A DNA stretch of 64,000 nucleotides from assembly GCA_018398805.1 (NCBI GenBank), contig JAGFBZ010001170.1:1513001-1577000 (forward strand). Direction: 5' to 3'. The DNA is from Hirundichthys speculiger (lineage: Eukaryota > Chordata > Actinopteri > Beloniformes > Exocoetidae). Position numbers and translations under genes: made by a program. Below the pieces are notes generated by a model. The model did not search any database, was not told the origin of the DNA, and saw nothing but the letters and a program-made list of their open reading frames with translations. Positions 24,601 through 37,300 of the stretch are shown here, piece after piece; positions within the stretch are counted from its first letter, which is position 1, and each line of letters begins with the position of its first letter.

Positions 24601-27600
24601 TGGGGCTGTCTCCTCTCTTTGTAATTTAGCTGGTGCTGGTGAAACCGGAGAAACTTCTCGCTGGACCGAGGAGGAGATGGAGGTCGCCAAAAAAGGTAGT
24701 GTTTTGATTCATTCCTTTCTCTCTTTATTACCATTTCCTTCCTGTTTCTTTCTCTCTTTCTCTCGCTCTCTATGTGCAGCTGAGTGTCCTCTCCTTCTTA
24801 TGACACCCCCCCCATCCCCCACTTGAGTTTTACCATTTCTTTTCTGATTATCTGATATGGGTTTGCCCTACCCATTTCTTATCTGCACACCACAATGAAT
24901 GCTTGCATGCATGTGTACAAGTAGAAATGTAAGGCTGATTCTTTATTGTTCAAGGATAAATAGAGCTTGGAATTTGTAGTTCTGTTAACCTTTACACTGC
25001 TGTAAAGATTAATTAGTTATATTTGTCTTGTAAACTCTTCAGGTAATAATTACTGTGCTTGGTCTTCGCCTGCACCGCTGCAGTTATGTGTCAGGTTACA
25101 TACCATTCGAATGTGCCTCTCGAACTTTTGGCTCGACTTTGTTGGTATAGCCTCCCACGCAGGGTTCGTGAGTCCCAATAGCTGAAGACAGTCTATGAAT
25201 AAAGGGATTAATAAAGACTCTCTTAGATGGAAATACTTGTTTCCCTTTTACAAAAATGCATGCTGCTATGATGTTCTCAGGCATTCAGATCTATATACTA
25301 CATATGTCTGTGGATTAGTGTAGCTTAAAAAGCCTGGTCATGTGACAAACATGGTTCGGAAATCACTTTTATGCTGCGACACATGCTGGTCATGCAAGCA
25401 CAGTGGCAGTTTTCCGTCTTAGTCATAGTTGTGTGTTAATCTTCATAAGCCTCTGTAATACAAGGCTAATGCATGCCATGCTTGGCAGTTGAATTTTAAG
25501 TTCTCCCTTAGCAGACAGGAATTCAGATCTTTGAAGAGAAATTTCCAAAAGGACGGCTCTTTGTTCTTGTGCATATTAATTTTCCGCACATTCTGATTCC
25601 CTCCAAGGCCAGCAGATCCTTCAAACCAGTCAAAAAAATTAAAAAATTAAAATTAAAAAAAGTCAACAAACATTTTCTTTGTAGATTTGTGACAAAATAT
25701 TTTAACTTGGTTTTCCTGTGTCATTTCTTATATTTCCTTGCCTGTGTTCTTTATTACTTAAGATTTTAGGCCTTGACTTTAACTGTTTTCGTTCAACGCA
25801 TATTAAAGTGTCAAAGAGACCAGAGAAAAGAATAAACACTGCCTCATTACAAAGGTAACCTTTTGCGGTGCTGTGGGTCTTTGTTGTATTATTTCTCATC
25901 ATATTCACAATAAGTAAGATATTTTCTGGCTCATTTGTCTACCAAGCCAAAAATTAGAAACAAAGATATCGTATCAACCCTCTCAAGGATGTTGATGGAA
26001 AATCTTTGCAAAATACTAGTAAATATGCTGTTGCTATGGTAATAACAATAATACTTGCATCTTACATTGCGCTTGAATTGTGTCTGAGCTACTCTGGGCG
26101 AAAGTGTTCAGTTCACTGCAGTATTTCTCTGTCAGTCAGCATACTGTTGCAGTGAGGGCAACAGCACTACATTCTTTTAGTGATTGTTGTTAAGATGGTT
26201 GAGCCTCTGATTGTAAAGTAATCTTAAGTAGTCTTATGGTCTGTGTTCCCAGCAATTAAAATAATGCCACGTTTTTGCTGTATTGGCCTTTGCTGATAAA
26301 CCTTTGGGGTAGAGATTGTGTATGAGGCTTTATTTTTCATGTATTCAAGTAGATGCCAAATGAAGGTTTGATAGTGGTCAAACCGAATGCCAGCTGATAT
26401 CAGACAGACAAAGTCTACTACACATCTTCCTGTCTGACATTAATGGAGGTTTACTCTCCCAATGCCCTCATTCCATCATTTAACTGGAACAGTGATGAGG
26501 TTTTATGTTCTGTTCTGTGGTGAGTTGTTAAGCTGCCAGCATCCTTCATCTAGCAAGGCTGGGACGGAAAGTAGGTCACAGGGGTTTCAGGATTTCAAGA
26601 AGAGACACTCTAATGTCAAAGGTCAACGGCAGTCTTCCCATTCACTGCAGCTTGGCAGAGCAGTTTGAAACGTTAGTGAGATTGTGTGCTAAGCACAGTG
26701 TTAATTGGCATAGGACCAGCAGCTAACCATAGTGACAGTGATGTCATGATAGTCCTGAAGTTTCGCAATTTCTAAGTTTTATAAGTCCCTTTAACAGTAT
26801 TAATAACTGCTGCAGCTTTGGTTTGTACAAAAAAAACCATAAAGAATTGAGGTCATCCTCTAGAAGAGTAGTTGTCGCTCTGATTGTTGTAAACAAGTTT
26901 TTAAAGCTGTGTCTAAATCAAATCAGTCTTTGGCTATATGCCTATGCCTTTTATGTTTGCAGCTGATATAAGATGGTGGACAAAATTATTTTGATTAGTC
27001 TGTATATCATGCTTAAGTAATTGTTTAAGTAATTGCATGGCAACAGAATGCACAATTGTTCTGCCAGTTATTGTTTGCATTTTCATTGCTGATTTGTCCC
27101 TCTAATGCTGCGCCAGGGCTTGTTGAGCACGGCCGAAACTGGACAGCCATTGCCAAAATGGTGGGCACCAAAAGTGAGGCACAGTGCAAGAACTTCTATT
27201 TCAATTACAAGAGACGTCACAACTTGGACAACCTCCTCCAGCAACATAAGCAGGTAAACTGTTTACTAGCTGCATTTGTTGAGGTCTGTGATTGAAATTT
27301 TGTAATTGCGATGATAATTTGTGCTGCCTCTGTTTCCCAGGAGACTCGTAGGGCCCGTGGTGATAGGTCTCAAGGGGAAGGCCAAGCCGCGGCATCACCT
27401 GATGATGACGAGGACAATGCAGATGACAGTGAAGGTCAGAAAGATGGACGATAGGAAGCTTATACTGTTTAACACACAGTTGCACATATTCCCAAGCTCT
27501 CCATTTTGTTTTTATGGGATCCCAAGGGCAGTGAGGGTGCAATCTGCACTTCTACACACATTTGTGGTGATGACTTTAAAATTTTGTTAGTGCTGGCACT

Positions 27601-30600
27601 AAAATGAGACCAAATGCAGTCACAACAAGCAGTCACAGGATTTTCTGTCATGTTCACTTGGCTTTCTCTTCATTTCATTGCAGACTCCTGTAGTTCTGTG
27701 AAGGTGTTGATGATTTGCAACCTTCAGATTTCACATCATGCACATTTATACAGATGCACACAAAACCATAAGAACGATTGTTTTAACTCTATTAAATGTT
27801 AATTACAAGCAGTTTTGAGTAAAGTCTCTCTCAGTTGAGCTTACATGTTTTGCTTCTGCAAGTTATTTTTGCGTACTATCTGGATTAACATTACCATAGC
27901 AACAACTGCAGCAGTAGAGAACACACTAACCAATAGTGGCAGGCAGATATTTTGAGCAGCTTCTGTATTCTTTAAAGGCTGATTTTGTACCTTTGAAGAT
28001 TTGGCCAAAGCGGAAGCAAGTGGTATTAAATAAGATGACTTAGTGAACAAAATGGACATTAGTTAAGGCAGAGGAAAGACTGACAATGCCATGTGCTGGA
28101 ACAAAATGCAAATAGGAATGTATTTCATCTGGATGAAAATGAAATGTAAACTTTAACGAGAAAGAGGAACTGTTTTATTCTTAGTTAAATGTCAGTTTCA
28201 TATCTAGCTAATATTTTAAATGGGATGCCATAGTTACTGTAGATGCTCTGACCAGAATGAACACCATCTGCAGCTGATATTAATGCAGCGGTGTGCATTT
28301 TTCTTGAGACTATTATTACAATTGCTGTGTTAGCATTTTATTGGCAACTTTTGGTCTTGCTTATTGCAACAAATAAACATGAATTTAGGATTTATTGTCT
28401 TTGATGTCCTTAAGTCTTTTATTTTCAAACCACTTTTAAAGCCATGTCCTGTTTGAAATGCAATAATTTGTCCTGTGATCCTTCCCCAGGTGTTGACAAC
28501 AGCTCTGATACGGAGAGCGCCCCTTCTCCCTCTCAGGCTGAATCAAAATCTGGAGACTCTAAAAGAGCAGAAAACACCACAGGAGATGTTCCATGCACAG
28601 ATCAGGACAAAAGTCAGGCCAGTAACGGAAAGGCTGCAGAGCCCTCATATGGAGAACTTCGCGTCAAGGAAGAGAAAAGCCCAGAGAGTGAGATGGGCTC
28701 TCATGAGGAAAAGGCCAGAGTGACTTCCTTTACTGGCCCAGTGCATCCAAAAATGGAACCTCAAGACGTGGACATGAAGACTGGAGAGATTCAGGTAAAG
28801 GTAGAGCCTGAGATCAAGGAGAAAGGAGAAAAGGGAGACCATGGTGAAAGGCAGAGGGACATCCACTCGGATAATGACTCGAGTGCAACTTGTAGTGCTG
28901 ACGAAGATGTGGAAGCAGAGCCTGATCGACAGCGGTGAGTGTCCATAGTCTCTGCATTCACGTTGTTTGTAGATAATCACTTTATACAAGAGCAGTGCTG
29001 TGCCACGGGTTTAAAGGTGACTTGCACGTTTTGCCCAACTCTGCAGAATATACTCCACGGAAAAACAGTTGCTGCTCAGTCCTTCAGGCTCAGTGCTCGT
29101 GGCCTCGCCCAAGCAAACTCCACTAAACATGCAACAGCTGCATCAGCGGGCAGCTGTCATCCCTCCCATGGTTAGTTTCAGGTTGATCTCTTTAGACTGG
29201 CACACAGAAAAGCAGCAGGTTGAAATTATTGTGAGTAGTAAAATAATGGAAAAGTAAGCTGTATGTCCCAACTCAACATGTTAATTTGGCCTTGAATTAT
29301 TTCACATTTAAGTGGACTGGCAAAATCTGCAGAATCTTGCTTTCATCTACGAATTGCCTACTTGTATTTAAAGTTTGGTCAGAGTTTTATGAGCAGTGTT
29401 TCAGCAATTGAACAAATTGATTATTTAGGCCTTGTTCAAACTCATTTGGATTTTTTTCCTCATTAATGATTTAGGTGCCTGGTCCTTATGGTTCTGGTGG
29501 AATGTCTATCAGTGGGTTTGCCATGTTACAAAACCAGATTAAAGCAGTGCATGACTCTGCACACCAGGAAGAGAAGCAAAGGCAGGATCTGGACTTGGAC
29601 CGCAGACCCCCCTTCAACACTCGCAGCCCCACTGTACTGGACAGAGATGGTAAGGGAACAAAAACTGTACTTATTCTGTCTTCATAGTTGCTTGTTCCAG
29701 TTCATTGCTGTGTCAGCCTTGGGCAGTGGACAGTTTGTAGCTAATCTGTGTTTTACAGCCCATTTTTGTGCATTTTCATTAGAGAAAACACTTGAGGATA
29801 ATCTTCCCTGTCGGAATATACTTCAGGCCTGAGCTGAATCCAACAGGTTTAGCTCACTCTGCTTTACATTAGCTGCAAACTATGTGCTGAAGTCTGTGTT
29901 GATGTTCCTCCTTATGTGTCTGTTGTTGAAGATGGGGAGTCATTTGTTGTTTTTGAAGTTATATGACTAAGCTTATTAGAGCAGGGCGCTTGATGCACCT
30001 GGGTGGTCAGATGTAGTTCAGCTACTCAGAAAGGGAGAGCAGGGAAAACACGGTTCGGTTTTCAAAAAGCTTTTAGCACCCTTTAGTCAAAGTGCTGTGA
30101 AGAGCAGAGCAGCTGCCTGTAAGCCAGTGAGCTTTGACACCAAGATAGGAACATACGTTTTAGCAGGTGTGTGTTCAGGTGGTGCTGTTAGTTGCATAAG
30201 TCCATTCATTTTGGGTCAACTCAATGCTCACTGGCATTGGGTTTTTGCTTTAATAGGGGTTATCTTCCCTTTGTCCTTATGCCTGTGTACTGCAGGTAAG
30301 CCCTTACCCTACATGCCTTATGACATGATGTTGGCTCTGGACCAGGAGGGTCACTCTGGTCAGTCAGGTTCTCCCTACAGACTCTCCCCCAGGGAGCTGA
30401 GCAAGGCCTCACCTCAGCCTGACCCCAACGCCCCCAATGCCTCCTGCTACAGTGTGCCACCAGGTAAAAGCACACATCTTTACCACCTGCTCCATCCCAC
30501 CCTTGTTTCTGCCTTCCTTCCCTTGCTGATACAAACTAGACTAGCCTGACAAGAATTTTGTCTTTTGTGTTTGACCTTGAAGGCTCCTTTTTGACGCCTT

Positions 30601-31329
30601 TCCCACTGGTATGTTAAAAAGTTTGGACTCTGTGTGTAGTGTTGGAGGCAGTGACATTACACTGCCTTGTAACCAATTTCTGTTTTTATAAGTGTGTGTA
30701 TATCATAATGTATAATCTTTATTGGAAGTTAAGTTTGGAAGAGAGAAGGGGGCTGTTGTGGCAGTTTTTGTGGCAGGTTGGTTTGGTGTCGCTTTAGATC
30801 AATCCTGTATAAGAGAAGTCAGGTTGAATTTCATTTTGTCTAAAACTATATGCACCCACAGTAGTTTTCTGCCATTAATAAGGTGCACTTAACATGGTTT
30901 AGATGGCTTGAAGGCACATTTCTATACTGCTGTCAAAGACTCTTATTAAAGTAATGTTTTTGAAATAGTTGCATTCTGACAATTAATAGTTGTGTAATTA
31001 GTTTTTTTATTTTGTACTTTTGGGATTCTATTATGTATACAGCATACCCGCTGTCCATTCGCAGTTCACCTTTTGCGGTCCTGCATACTCGCGGGTTTTG
31101 CTCTCAAGGTTTTTTTTTGCTTTATGTGTTTGAATTTATGGTAACCCTGGCAATTTCATGAATTTCTTAGGCCATTTTTTTTAGCAAAAAAACACTCACA
31201 TTCACCCTAACTGGTTAATAATTTTAAAATAACAATGTCAGTTAATATAAAATAAAAAAATAGAAAAGAGAGATATGATACAGTACATAATTTCTTCAAT
31301 TACCTTTGGAGGGCCGGACAAAAACCTAA

Positions 31330-31363
<34 letters not shown>

Positions 31364-34300
31364 CAACATTATTACTGTATTAATAAGTAAAAATGTCTTT
31401 AGAATATGTTTGGGAAGCATATTTTAGCCCATATAATATCATTCATAAGTATTTTAAAACTGCATCAACAGTTAGCAGATTTTTGGGATTCGCAGGGGGA
31501 GGAAGGGACGTAACAAGGGTATGCTGAACTTGGGGTTTCAGTGCACTTGTAATTGGTAAATGGACTGTATTCATAGATATAGTGGTTTTTCTTTTGGTAA
31601 TCACTCTTCATGGCTAGAAGCTACAATGACTGATCAAACCACTTACCTTCCTTTCAGCAGTGTACTCTTATACCTCCTGAGCCAGAGTGCTACAGCTTTT
31701 GACAATGTCAGAATTTAAATCAAACAAAAAAATCAAATTCAGTGAAATACTTACTAGACTTATTATATATTTACCACTTACTTTGGCCTTTTGATTTTAT
31801 AAGAAAGGGCAAGCACATGCTCGTCTCAGTACTGGCACACTTCATCCACTGCAACCATGGTCTCAAAAAGATCAGGTGTTGCATCTGCTGGAGTACTGCT
31901 ATCATTTTCCCTTTTTCTTTGTACTTTTTCCATCAAATGGTGTATTGCGAAATTTTGTTTGTTTTTCGAATCTTGTCCCACGACTAAGGCTGTTTTCTAA
32001 ACCTCACTACTATACTATGAATATGTACTGATTTTACCAAAATGTACGGCGCAGGTTGAAAATAAGTGCACAATCTATAGTATGTTAAAAATACCCAGAT
32101 AGTGTGTGTTTCCCTTTGTATATATAAATACTAAGGCAGAGCATTGTTTAAGAGACTGCAAGGAAGGATCAAAACTACCAGTGGATCTGCTGATAAATTT
32201 TAGGCTTCTGTTATTCATAGATGTGATATTTGCGGCTGCAGTCTGTCATATTTATTCAGAACAAACATGCCTACCAAATAATGCAACAAATTATGTTGTT
32301 GTTCCTGATCCTGAACTGCTGAATGAATCTTAATGCTTGACACACAGTCTCTCTGCAACAGTGATTTATAAATTTGTCACAGAGTCAGTCTCTTGATGAG
32401 CCAGTAGGATGATGACGTCCATGCCCACTAAAGGAACTCTCAGCAATTAGTTTTTTTTTTTTTTTGTTGTTGTTGTTGTTTTTTTGTGGAGTGCAGAGCA
32501 CAAGATGCAGACTCTGCAGTAAGGTCACTTCTGGTCTGTGTGGTTATTTATTTATGGTTCGTTAAGATCCATTTTTTTACTTGATTTTCCAGGGGGACAT
32601 TAGTAGGCATGTACCAAGGGTACCACAGGTTAGAAGAAGCTATCAATGTCCGGCTTAAATACTTGACTTCACACTCACTCAAATGTTCTCGTGATGTAAC
32701 AGAATATTTCATCAGTAGATTTTTGATGTGAAGTTAAGCTTAACTGCAAAAGGAGATTTGAAGTTGGGGTATCCAGCAAGCAGAAGATGCTTAAAATGTC
32801 AGGTGTGCTGTAATTTAAGGTCTGCTGCCTAGGTAAACAATGAATGGCAAAGTGTTTATGAACAAGTGTGTCAGATTTTTTTTCTTCTTCTCTCATATTC
32901 CCACCAGTTCTCCACCCTTCCCCCAACCAGCTGCTCCAGAATATGAATGATGGAGTCCGTGTGACGTTCAGCAGGCCCAGTCGACCTCCCAACATTCCCT
33001 CTCCTCCTCCACTCATTCCAACCACCAAGCCCACAGACAAGCCCTCTTTCATCCAAGGAGGCTCCATCTCCCAGGTAAAGTTCCCTTCTTTACTGGAGCA
33101 ACACTCCTCTTACTGATATTTCAGCTAATGAATGGTGAAAAATGTTATTTCTTAATAACTTTCATGTGCGCTGCTAAAATGAGCAAACCTGGGTTTGCTT
33201 GCCATAACATGATATACTCAGTACAGTTTAACTTAGATTTACTTACACATTTTTAGCTTTCATGATGTTGGTTTCTGTTGACACTCTCCTAATAAAATAC
33301 ATGTTGTAAAATGTGTCTTCTTGACTAGTTTTTTTGTTATCACGATATAATTTATAACGTAATGTCTATGTTAAAGGCTTGGAGCTGTACATAAAAAAGA
33401 TGATCAGCATCACTTGACATCACTTAATTGCTCTCACAAACACAGTGATATGAACTTGAGATGAGGTTTGTAGTTTACCGCCCCCCCTCCTTTTTTTTTC
33501 TTTTTTTTTTTTTTTGTAAACAGGGAACTCCCGGCACATATCTGCCATCCCATGCTGTCTATGGGCCAGAGGGGACTAAGAGCTCAGTGGGCTCCATCTC
33601 TCTGGGTCTGCCTCGGCAGCTGGATCCTAACAAACCTGGTAAGACTTTTTTTTTTTTTTTTTTAACAATTGTTATAGCAAAACTAACCATATTTTCAACC
33701 AAGTGTGGCATGAAAACAAAGCTGAATTTGAATGTACTTATACAACATGTATAGGTTTCTTAGATTTAATGGGGCCTCATAGACGTTTGTTGGGTTTTGA
33801 AGGCTATTAGGCTTTATTTCTGCATATTAAAATTGTCCAATGAAAATATTTTCTGTTTTATGTATACTTTATAAGTTAGAGTGTAAAATCATCATTCTAT
33901 TTTTAAAATCTCCTACATATTGTTTTCTTTAGCTACTGTTTAATTTTTCTTGTATAAAATGCATAAAGAAGGGGAGGTCATGGCAAGAAGAATAACTTTT
34001 TACAATACAGTAATCACAATATAGTTGGTCATGCAAAAAAAAAAAAAAACCACAAATGTGCCTTTTTTGGTTTCAGTTCTTTCTCTTTACACAAGGATGT
34101 TTATGCTTATATTTATACTAGATAACTCTCAGTTAACTACTGAACACTAAGAGCAAATGGTCCCATCTTCTTTCCTGGAACATTGTGGAAAGAAGATGAG
34201 ACCATTTGCTCTTTCTCTTTACACGAGGATGTTTATGCTTATATTTATATTTATACTAGATAACTCTCAGTTAACTACTGAACACCAAGAGCAAATGGTC

Positions 34301-37300
34301 CCATCTTCTTTCCACAATGTTCCAGGAACTACAATTTCATCTATCCAGGATAGCAGAGGCAACCCATCAAAGGTTGGTGAAGGGCTGGCGTTAAGAGGAT
34401 CAATCACTCAGGTATTAAGTAGATGTGTTTTTCCACCTTACAGTGGTCATTTTACACAATATGTCATTTACTACATAAGTCGAATCTTTTCTTTTCCCCT
34501 AAAATAGGGCACTCCAGCCCTGTCCCAGTCTAATATTGCTGCTGCAGATCTCCTAAAGGGCACAATCGCAAAGCTGGCACAAGAGGACCTGAGCAGCCCC
34601 GATAAGGCCAGGGGAGAGCAACTCGCTAAAGGTCATGTCATATATGAAGGCAAGAGCGGCCACATCCTCTCCTATGATGGTAAGTCCTTTAATCATTGAT
34701 GTGTCTAAACATCACGCTTCCTCCACAAACTTACTCTAAATCTTTATGTCCAATAGCCATAAAGAACCCCCGGGAAAACACACGAAGCCCTAGAACAGGC
34801 CATGAGCTGAAACGCACTCATGACATGATGGAGGGAGCCATGGGCAGAGGACACCCTGGCAGAGAGGGAGCTCCATTTGAGGGTACTACTTGTGTGAAGC
34901 TGTGCATATGGAATATGTCGTAGAATGTTTCCAGACAATCACGTCGGTTCTTTTTTTTTTTGTTTTTCTTTTTTCTCCTCCCCCCCCAGGGTTAATTAGT
35001 AGAGCCTTGCCCAGAGAAGGCCACCATGGAGACTCTAAAGAGAGACCATTGATCACTGGATCCATTATGCAAGGTGGGTAATTCCAAAGCTTCCCACAGT
35101 CTACATAAGCCACTTAATATTGCTAGTTGCATAAAAGAATGTGACTTTAATTTTTAAACATTTTTTTTAATAATATCTTTCCAGGGACACCGAGGACTGC
35201 TGCTGACACTTATGAGGATGCCATGAAATATGGCAAACATATAAAGAGAGAGAGCCCACCTATCCGCTCCTTCGATGGGGCGATTGGCAAAGGCAAGCCC
35301 TATGAAGGAGTCAATACCATCAAAGAGATGGGCCGTTCCATTCATGAAATCCCCCGACAGGACCAGTCTGGCCAAGACATGCGCAAGACTCCCGACCTGG
35401 CAGACAGGAGAGTAATGGAGGGCTCCTTACCTCAGGTTAGACAGCTGGAGTTGTGAAAGGCTGGACAGTATATTTTTGTAGACAGCATTAGCTTTCTTTT
35501 TGGTCAATTAAACTTTCATTTAAATCTTTGATAATTTAATGCCTAATCCACGAAATTCAGTGTGACCATAACAAGTAAGGTTCGTTATTATTTGACTAAC
35601 CTGTTGTTTAAAACTTGTTCCACTCAACAGATTCACCCTCTGAACCAGTCGACTATCAAACACAACGTCAAATCCCTAATCACCAGTCCCAGCAAGCACC
35701 CCCACAGCATGCCCCAACTCGAGGCAATGGAACGAGCCAAATATGAGGAGAGCAAAGCAGCACGCCACACATCTGTGGTTAACTCCACCACCTCTGTCCT
35801 GCGCTCAACACATCAGGAGGCTGGCAAATCCCAGCATAGCCCAGGCATGTATGAAGACGCCAATGCCCGCAGGACCCCTGTTAACTACAGCACAAATCCG
35901 GTTTCCAGAGGATCACCCATGCTAGGACGTGCTCCAGAGGGTATATTCTATAATTATTTTATTCACTCACCCATTTATAGGTTGTTTAGCACTACAATTA
36001 TAGCATTAGTCAAAATTAAGTTACACATTTGTTTTGCTAAACCAGATCATCCTATTTCTGATAAAAGACATATTATACATAATGTGCTCTGTGCTGAGGA
36101 CATTAGATGACCTTTTAGTCCTGATTTAGTTTTCTGTGACAAAGTAATGGCAAGAGATTGCATTATATATTGTTTCATCAGCTGATTATTTGAGCCATTT
36201 GTGTTCTCTCTCTGAAGGTGGTATGAGTTCTGCAAAATCTGCTGCACATGACAGAAAGAGTGCCATGACCCCGACACAGAGGGACAGTGTCCCCGCCAAG
36301 TCCCCAGTGTCCGGTAGTGACCCTGTAGCCTCACATAGCCCCTTTGACCCCCACCACCGGTCTGTTGTTCCAGGAGAAGTGTACCGAACTTTGCCTCCAC
36401 ATCTTGATCCTACCCTGGCCTTCCACAGAGTGCTGGATCCTGGTATGGTGTTTAAGTCTTCCCAACTCATTCCACCTTAACTATGAATAGAACAGGAAAA
36501 GATCCAGTAAAAGCTACTCGGGTCCTCTAATTCATACGCATTGTATGTCTGGGATCTTTTTCAGCTCTTGACGTCAATAGTGATGATCAGTATCAATGAG
36601 CCTTCTGTTCATGTTTGATCTTCTTTTTTTTCCCCCTCATCTTCTGCGACAGCGTTCATGTTCCCTAGGCAACCATCCCCAGGGTACCATAACACCTACC
36701 AGTTGTACACCATGGAGAATACGCGGCAGACTATCCTCAACGATTATATCACTTCCCAGCAGATGCAAGTCATCCCTCGGCCTGACATGGCTAGAGGGCT
36801 GTCGCCACGGGAACAGCCTGTTGCTATCCCTTATGCAGCTGGCACTCGAGGTATGGCTCTCACTTGCAGACACTCTCATCTGCCATGACAGGCAGGGGAG
36901 AGACTGTAGGGAGAAGGGGTTGTAGTATGCAGACTGTGTGCTTGTGAAGTAGTGGCTACCTTTTCCAGACGCCCAGAAGCAAATGACCTTTACAAATTGT
37001 GCTGATTTGCTCTTTACATTGGGGCTGCAACTGATTCGGCTACTACTCAATTTTCAGTTGGGTATGGTCATCCAAATATCCATTTGCTGAGTGGTTGCCT
37101 CTTACAAGTTGACCACTATTCCACTGTTTGCAGCCTTGTTGCTAACTGATCAATTTGTATTTGGGAGCTCTAACAGATGAAGGTGATGGGTTACAGCTAA
37201 GTTTATACGGTGTTCATACATTCAGCAATTGATGGATCGGTTCTTGTTGTTCACCGTTGGCCCTTTGCTTCTGTCTGTAAAAGGGATTATTGATCTAGCC

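Larger units (their letters stand above)
24696..28489 (+). other. ncor1 introns around SANT2, nothing recognised
   Basis: Introns 24696-27116, 27254-27340 and 27435-28489. AT-rich, with a pyrimidine-rich stretch at about 24715-24780. No mobile-element or exon signature recognised. Confidence 0.55.
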
